From the NCBI GenBank assembly GCA_037576215.1, contig JBANDB010000018.1, positions 682,001 to 746,000 of the forward strand: a stretch of DNA of 64,000 nucleotides, in the 5' to 3' direction. Shown here piece after piece: positions 58,482-64,000 of this stretch (within the stretch, counting starts at the first letter, position 1; each line of letters opens with the position of its first letter). The position numbers were made by a program, and so were the translations under genes. The notes below the pieces were generated by a model. That model did not search any database and had not been told where the DNA came from. It saw only the letters and a program-made list of their open reading frames with translations. This DNA comes from Armillaria gallica (taxonomy: Eukaryota; Basidiomycota; Agaricomycetes; Agaricales; Physalacriaceae).

Positions 58482-61300
58482 TCATCTATGGTACATATAA
58501 GGACTAATGTAAGCATGATCCCTGGCAATGTTTGTACTAGAGGCAGAGCTAGAGGGCAGTATATAGTATTGATTTCGTGGATAGGACAACAATGAGTGGG
58601 AACAGGAGATATCAGTTGAAGGGAGAACAAAGGAAGGCTGTGGAACAGGGTAAAAGGATGAACCAGGCTGCTGGAGGACATGGGAATCAAGTGATGTTGA
58701 ATCAGATGGTGATGGAGCATTCAATGGGATTGTTTCCAGACATCGTCTCTGTGCTGGAGAAGCCTGCAAATCATTGTTGGTGTGATTTGTGATGTTTTCA
58801 CTCTCTGCAGGAGTGGGACATTTATGAGTACACAAGAAGATACCAGAATACTGGTGGTCTTTCATTTCCAGATGGTTGTCAAAGTATTTGAGAATTTCAC
58901 TGCATAGTTTAGAGACAGTGAGTCCCTCCATTTCGAGACCTAGCACTGCTGTGAGATCACCAAGGTCCATTTTGTTTTTTGATGTCAAACTTCTGCTGAA
59001 AACCATCATTTTGGCCTGTGTCAGCCATTGAACCAGATTCTCACACTCTTTTCTCTTCTTCTCCTGCTTCTTCTTCTCCACAGCATCAACCTTTTCTCTC
59101 CATGCTTTATCATGCTCCTTGACCTCTTGGTAGCCCTGCTTTGCTGTCATGACATGTGAAGAAGTCTGTACTCAGGCTGACTTTCCTGCAGTCCCCTTGT
59201 GCTTGTTTAGCTTGTACTGGGCCACAGTTGCAATCTGACTAGCAAATACTGCATGTGTCTTAGCAGCATCTCGCTGAGCCTCCACCTCTGCAAGCAGGAG
59301 CCCCAGGTCCCAATTTTCTTGCTCTAGAGATCATCAGCACTGGGTACCTACAAATGCCACACCTGAGACAGAGCTCAATGATGAAGTTGGACAAGACGAA
59401 GAGCATGTACAGCGCTCACATTTAAGGAAAGGATGTGAGGCAGAGTCTGAACGACTACTTTGAATGCTAGTTGATGAACTAGGCTGGGATGTTTTCTTCA
59501 AGTTGAATGTATGAAAATTTGTGCAAGTTGTGCGACTGAAGATAGGGGATGGGGCTTGAGAGGGTGTAGGCATTATTACCTGAATTTGAGGTGCTTCAGG
59601 AACAATGTATTCATGAGCAAGTATAGGATCGAGCCACCATGGTTGAGCCAGTGTAGTTGGAATTGGGGCACAGATCAGAAGTATCGTTGGGTGGCTCTCA
59701 GCTGACATCATTGTTAGCAGAGCTATCAATTGTGCCTGGTCTTCTTCTCCTTCTCTTAAACTGCCTCCATCTCAAACTGTTCTATGTGCTTGCCCTCCAT
59801 TACTACTACCCTCTCCATTCTGATCAGAACCACTCTCCTCAGAGTCTGTGTCACTTTTTTCAAGGATGTCGATGTATTCCAAATCTGATGAACCCATGTT
59901 AGCAGCAGCCAGCTGGCTAGGGTCGAACCATTCATTGTCAGAAGATGCATCAAACACAGAAGGCATCCTCATGGGGAATGAATTGGGCAGGTGCATCTGT
60001 GTTGATGTGGAATAGCTCAGTGTGTAGTCTTCTTCTTTGAATATGTCAGGATTGATTGGCCTGATACCAGACTTGCACCAGGCCTGGAAGATCGTCTCCA
60101 GTTTGAATGATGCTTGTTGTACTTTCATATATTCTGTCACCACATCTCGGAGCTCCATCGCCTCTCTGGTGGTTTCCAGAAGCTCATCACATTGGTTGAA
60201 CCATGTGTTTTGAAGTGGCCCAAAGATACCAACATTGAGTGGCTGTAGGTGGTGTGTCGTATGCAGAGGTAAGCAAAATAAATGGACATTATGCTCCTGT
60301 GCATACTCAATCCATTCTAGTGTAGTATGAGAGCCATGGCCATTATAAATAAGTAAAATTGGCACCCCAGTTTTATTTTGAGCCATCGCACAGGGCACAA
60401 AACCTTGTTTGAACCACTCCAGCCCCACATAATCATCAGTCCAGCCATTCTCAGAAGTCGCAATGCTAGATTTTGTTATGTGAGTGTTGCAACATGTGTT
60501 CAATTCAGTACTCACATTGTATTGGGCTCAGTGAACCATTCAGGAAACTTTGTTGTCCCCACAAAGACAAACCCTGGTGGTATATCACTACTCCCATCTG
60601 CGCAGACAGCTTTGATGATGGTGATCAACTGAAGATTGTCACTCTTTAACTTATACTTTGACTTGTCATCCCGTGAACAGAAGAACTTCCGCTGCGAACC
60701 CTTTCTTCCACCTCCCAGCTGTATCTCTTTCTCATCCATATTGTATACATTTTCCCAGGGAATCTTGTAAGTCTCCATATGCTCCTTCAGAAGTTTAAAA
60801 TGTCCCTATACCGTTGTATAGTTGAAGGCCTTTGTGCGCTTAGGATCCAGTCCAGACCCCTATCCTAATTTCAGCTCGGGATGTCACTCCAAAAACTGTC
60901 AGATCCATGCTTTTGATGGGCTATTCATAGGTATGGCCTTTCCCTATTCATGCATCAAAGCCTGTACTTTTGGCCTGATAGTGCACTTATTGATAGGGTG
61001 GCCTGTCATTGACAGATACTGGATCCAATCTACCAGAACAGACTTAGATGCAGGCTGAAGAAGAAGCTGGTTGAGGTGGGCCTTTGATTTCAGTTTTGTC
61101 TCTCCTCTGATCCATCATTGCAGTGTGTCATATGGTACATTGAACTCAATGGCTGCCTTTCGAATATTTTTGCATCTTCCAAGCCTGAATGCATGCTGGG
61201 CTTGTTCTATGCATTCTTTGGTTTTTGGAGTGACAACTCATGGTTTCTTCTAGGTTTTGGGTGGATTTTGATAGTGAGATGAGGTCATGGTAAGGCAGTA
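58482..61300 (-). mobile_element. Dead pogo-like (Tc1/mariner, DDE_1) DNA transposon
   Basis: Minus-strand fragments form one transposase with many stops. From 61300 down: a degenerate helix-turn-helix part (VTPKTKECIEQAQHAFRLGR, KNIRKAAIEFNVPYDTL). Then IPWENVYNMDEKEIQLGGG, which contains the first catalytic Asp, and DIPPGFVFVGTTKFPEWF (60512-60778). The 247-codon block at 59772-60515 has ILLIYNGHGSHTTLEWIEY and HHLQPLNVGIFGPLQNTW. The C-terminal region extends to 58482. In active relatives the second and third acidic residues sit in (V)DGHGSH and LQPLDVG. Both are Asn here, so the enzyme would be inactive even without the stops. Terminal repeats could not be located, so the limits are approximate. 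Confidence 0.7.
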
Positions 61301-64000
61301 CTGAAGCACAGTGAAATATTCAATGTTGAACTCGTCGCAATGCTTCATTGATGCCAAAAGGCAGCAGGGCGGACTTTAAAACTGTCACATTCAGTAATGC
61401 TGAATCCAATGTATCTCTTATTTTTCGTGCATCTCTCAAGTGATAGGTCCGGAGTTTTTTTATTTTGAACCCTTACAATGAGTATTAAGTATGCTTCCAA
61501 GTCATTCTGAGGCTGTCCGATGCTAAAAACGTGAAACCAGATGTAACCAGTCTTTACAAAAGCCAATTTTGGCTAGTTTTTGCTGTCTCACAAGGCTGCC
61601 TCAAAGCCTACAAATAAAAGTACTGTGCAGTTTTGGTTATATACATTCACTGAAGTACCAAAAAAAAGCCTGAAGCCAACAGCTTGCTAGAACATGCTAA
61701 AAACTGAAATTTGCACATCGTAATCCATTTGCAGACTGTGATCACTCATAGTACAGCAAGGCCAGATTTGCCTGGGACAGTAAGAGGGAAGAAAGCCCCT
61801 AAATTGAACAATGGTAAAGATTCTCTCTTGAAAAATTGTCCAGAGGTATGTATTATATTTAACAAAGATGCCTGTCTTAATGTGTACTATATAGCCTTCT
61901 GATGATGATGACCAACTAAAACCATGTTCAAGGAATGGGAAAATGTGCTTTCCATTATTCAATGACATTTTTGAGGTGAGTAGATCTGTGTTTCCCACTC
62001 TCTGGAATGATATATGGAATGTCAGTTTTGGTAAAATACAACCAGCAACACCCAGTTGCTTTGACCATGGTGGTGGAAGGAAAGGAAGACAAAGCTGATG
62101 CACTGGAGCCAAAATAATTATCTGGAGCTGATCTCAGGACATGGTTTATGAGATTCCAAAGATATCTGAGCATGTATAACTTATTTGTAAAATGTACCTT
62201 TTGATGTTCAAACCCTTGCATGATTTTTTTTGACTTGCATAGTTTTGGAGAAAGGCAAAGCAACATTAGACAATACAATATCTATGCAACAAGTGATTGT
62301 CTTCTACCATAGTAAATATGGGTCATTGGGAATGTATCATCTAGAAGGAGTGTTTTCTCAAAGTTGGCCAAAAATTCTCCTTCTTCCACCCATCATCTTG
62401 AAAGAGCACTTGACAAATGATTATACTGACTTTTATCTCTATGGTTCATTCTCTGATGTTTGAAAAGGTTAAACTGAGTTTTGAAGTATCAATAGTGAAT
62501 GGCCTCTAGAAGTCTGTTCTTGCACAGACAAAGTAAGTACTGTTGTCTTTTCATCTCAGTGCCCTTGTATCCTGTCCATATCCTAAGGAGAATTTTAGGT
62601 CACTTGAATGCATGGGCCAAGTTATCACATACTTTAATAGGGCAAGATGCTTGAACTTCAATTGGCCAGTCTCTTCACCAGACAATTTCAGGCATTCCAT
62701 ACCTAGTTCCTTATCAAAGTCACCCTGAGGAGTGTCTCCCTCACTCAGGCTTCTCTACTTCTCCAGTTCAGCCTTCTGCTTGGATTCTTCTTGGAGGAGC
62801 TGACAAAATATTGATGGGAGTTGAATGTGTTTAGTGAGACTAATGTGATGCTCCTTGTAGACATCCAAAAGAAGATTGGCATGACTGTCAGCATCCATCT
62901 TGAAACAAGTGTCTTCAAGGTATGCTTTCCTCACCCTGGCTAGACATGTTCTGTATCTAATACTGACAGTCTTATATAGTTGGGTGCACTTGCTGAGATT
63001 CTGTCTATCATCATTTTCTTGAGTCTCCCCATGTGAATTGACTGGTGCATCTTCCATACCCTGATCAGCCTCTTTCTCTACAGCCTCTTGCTCAACAGGA
63101 TCTTTCTAGACAGGTGCATCCACAGACAGCAACTTGAGAGCATCTTGAAGTTCAGGTAGTAGTCCTTGCTATTTAATGAAGGATTTATCTATTGATGGCT
63201 AGACAATATGTATATCAGTAAAGTTGGAAACATTGACTCTTTGACTCACCAAAATCATGATCCATTGGGTGGACCTCATCTTCAAGTGCTCTGTGAGAAA
63301 AGTGTGCTGCATAAACAGGCCTTGTAGCTTGTCATCTGACTCTACAGCTTTCTCCACAGATAACTATTCAATTCGTTCTGTATGGATAGAACTGCAATAA
63401 TATCAATGTCTTTTCTAGAATTTCAAGATTGAGAGAGAACTTACTGATATAGAGCTGGAGCATTCAATCCTGTAGTCTGGTTTGAGTATGAAGCCTTTCC
63501 TTCCAGAAGACCATGGAACAGATTAGTGGTATGTGAGACATTTGAGTAGTTCATGTTTAAGGTATCCAATTTCATGCAATGGTGGAGAATTCCCTTTATA
63601 GTATCAGTACCAAATAGTAGTAGGAATATGGAAGCAGCAGCATGTCAGAAACCATATAATACTGCATTTTCTACTGTACCTGGGTATAAACATTAGAGCA
63701 GTATATATATGCAAAAAAAATGCTCACCTCTAAGGGTACTTTCACTCGCAATCAACTTCATGAATATGTGAGCTGCATTATAACTTAACACAGAGCCCAG
63801 AACCAGGCCAACACCACCTAGTGCAGATGCCAAGAGAACAGATTTATTCAAGAGTGTGTCCTCTCATTTGATCTTATAGTCATGAAAGCCTTGATGGTGC
63901 AAGGCAATAACAATGAGTTGGGTTAAGGCATCCAATTCAAGCATGTGTTCTGCAACAACCACATAGAGAGTGAATGTGCATGAGAAAGGGTTGTTTGTGT
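61301..64000. other. CpG-depleted, AT-rich decayed DNA with one short frame
   Basis: No intact gene. The only frame with protein-like character is 62755-63057 (minus): LSKCTQLYKTVSIRYRTCLA, KMDADSHANLLLDVYKEHHI, ending KQKAELEK. Its frame extends upstream through LLPELQDALKLLSVDAPV and one stop. I do not recognise it. The whole stretch is probably transposon remains; see the CpG finding. Confidence 0.5.

Overview
The window comes from a filamentous basidiomycete, most likely an Agaricomycete mushroom or wood-decay fungus. The evidence is the gene architecture (many introns of about 45-60 nt, GT-AG with occasional GC-AG), an F-box gene starting with a CPxC motif, a MYND protein, a NACHT-ankyrin protein, a multi-exon P450, and CpG-poor transposon DNA beside CpG-rich host DNA. 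Exon structures were built by eye from conserved motifs and splice phase. No database search was made.

Layout. 1-457: 5' part of a pyridoxal kinase (minus). 871-951: tRNA-His. 2897-4803: GH28 endopolygalacturonase (minus). 7733-9727: MFS transporter with a frameshift. 10156-12457: secreted Ser/Thr-rich protein (minus). 14670-16969: cytochrome P450 with a frameshift. 17038-18772 and 18910-24588: a divergent pair, a MYND zinc-finger gene and a 1770-residue START-domain membrane protein. 25003-27671: LisH/LUFS Pro/Gln-rich co-regulator (Flo8/SSBP/LEUNIG type).

27975-33600 is a rearranged segmental duplication. Two short genes there carry only the two conserved C-terminal blocks of the LisH co-regulator and lack its LisH domain. 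They alternate with an F-box gene and F-box fragments.

33974-42858: acyl-CoA synthetase (minus), a hAT-type MITE, a small unknown gene, the sterol C-14 reductase ERG24 (minus) and a vezatin/Inp2-like peroxisome-myosin protein (minus). 44665-57251: a second segmental duplication. Two intact, closely related FAD monooxygenases of about 539 residues are each followed by a convergent ankyrin gene. The first ankyrin copy is a relic. The second is a large NACHT-ankyrin (NLR-like) gene broken by an extra GGGC unit.

57519-57600: tRNA-Trp. After it the sequence becomes AT-rich and almost CpG-free: a second hAT-type MITE (57639-58069), a dead pogo-like transposon (about 58482-61300), and more decayed DNA to the window end.

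The housekeeping genes (pyridoxal kinase, ERG24, acyl-CoA synthetase, START, LisH, vezatin) read through cleanly. Several accessory genes (MFS, P450, F-box, NLR, possibly the secreted protein) each carry one small indel. These are either real pseudogenisation or uncorrected assembly indels; sequence alone cannot decide.
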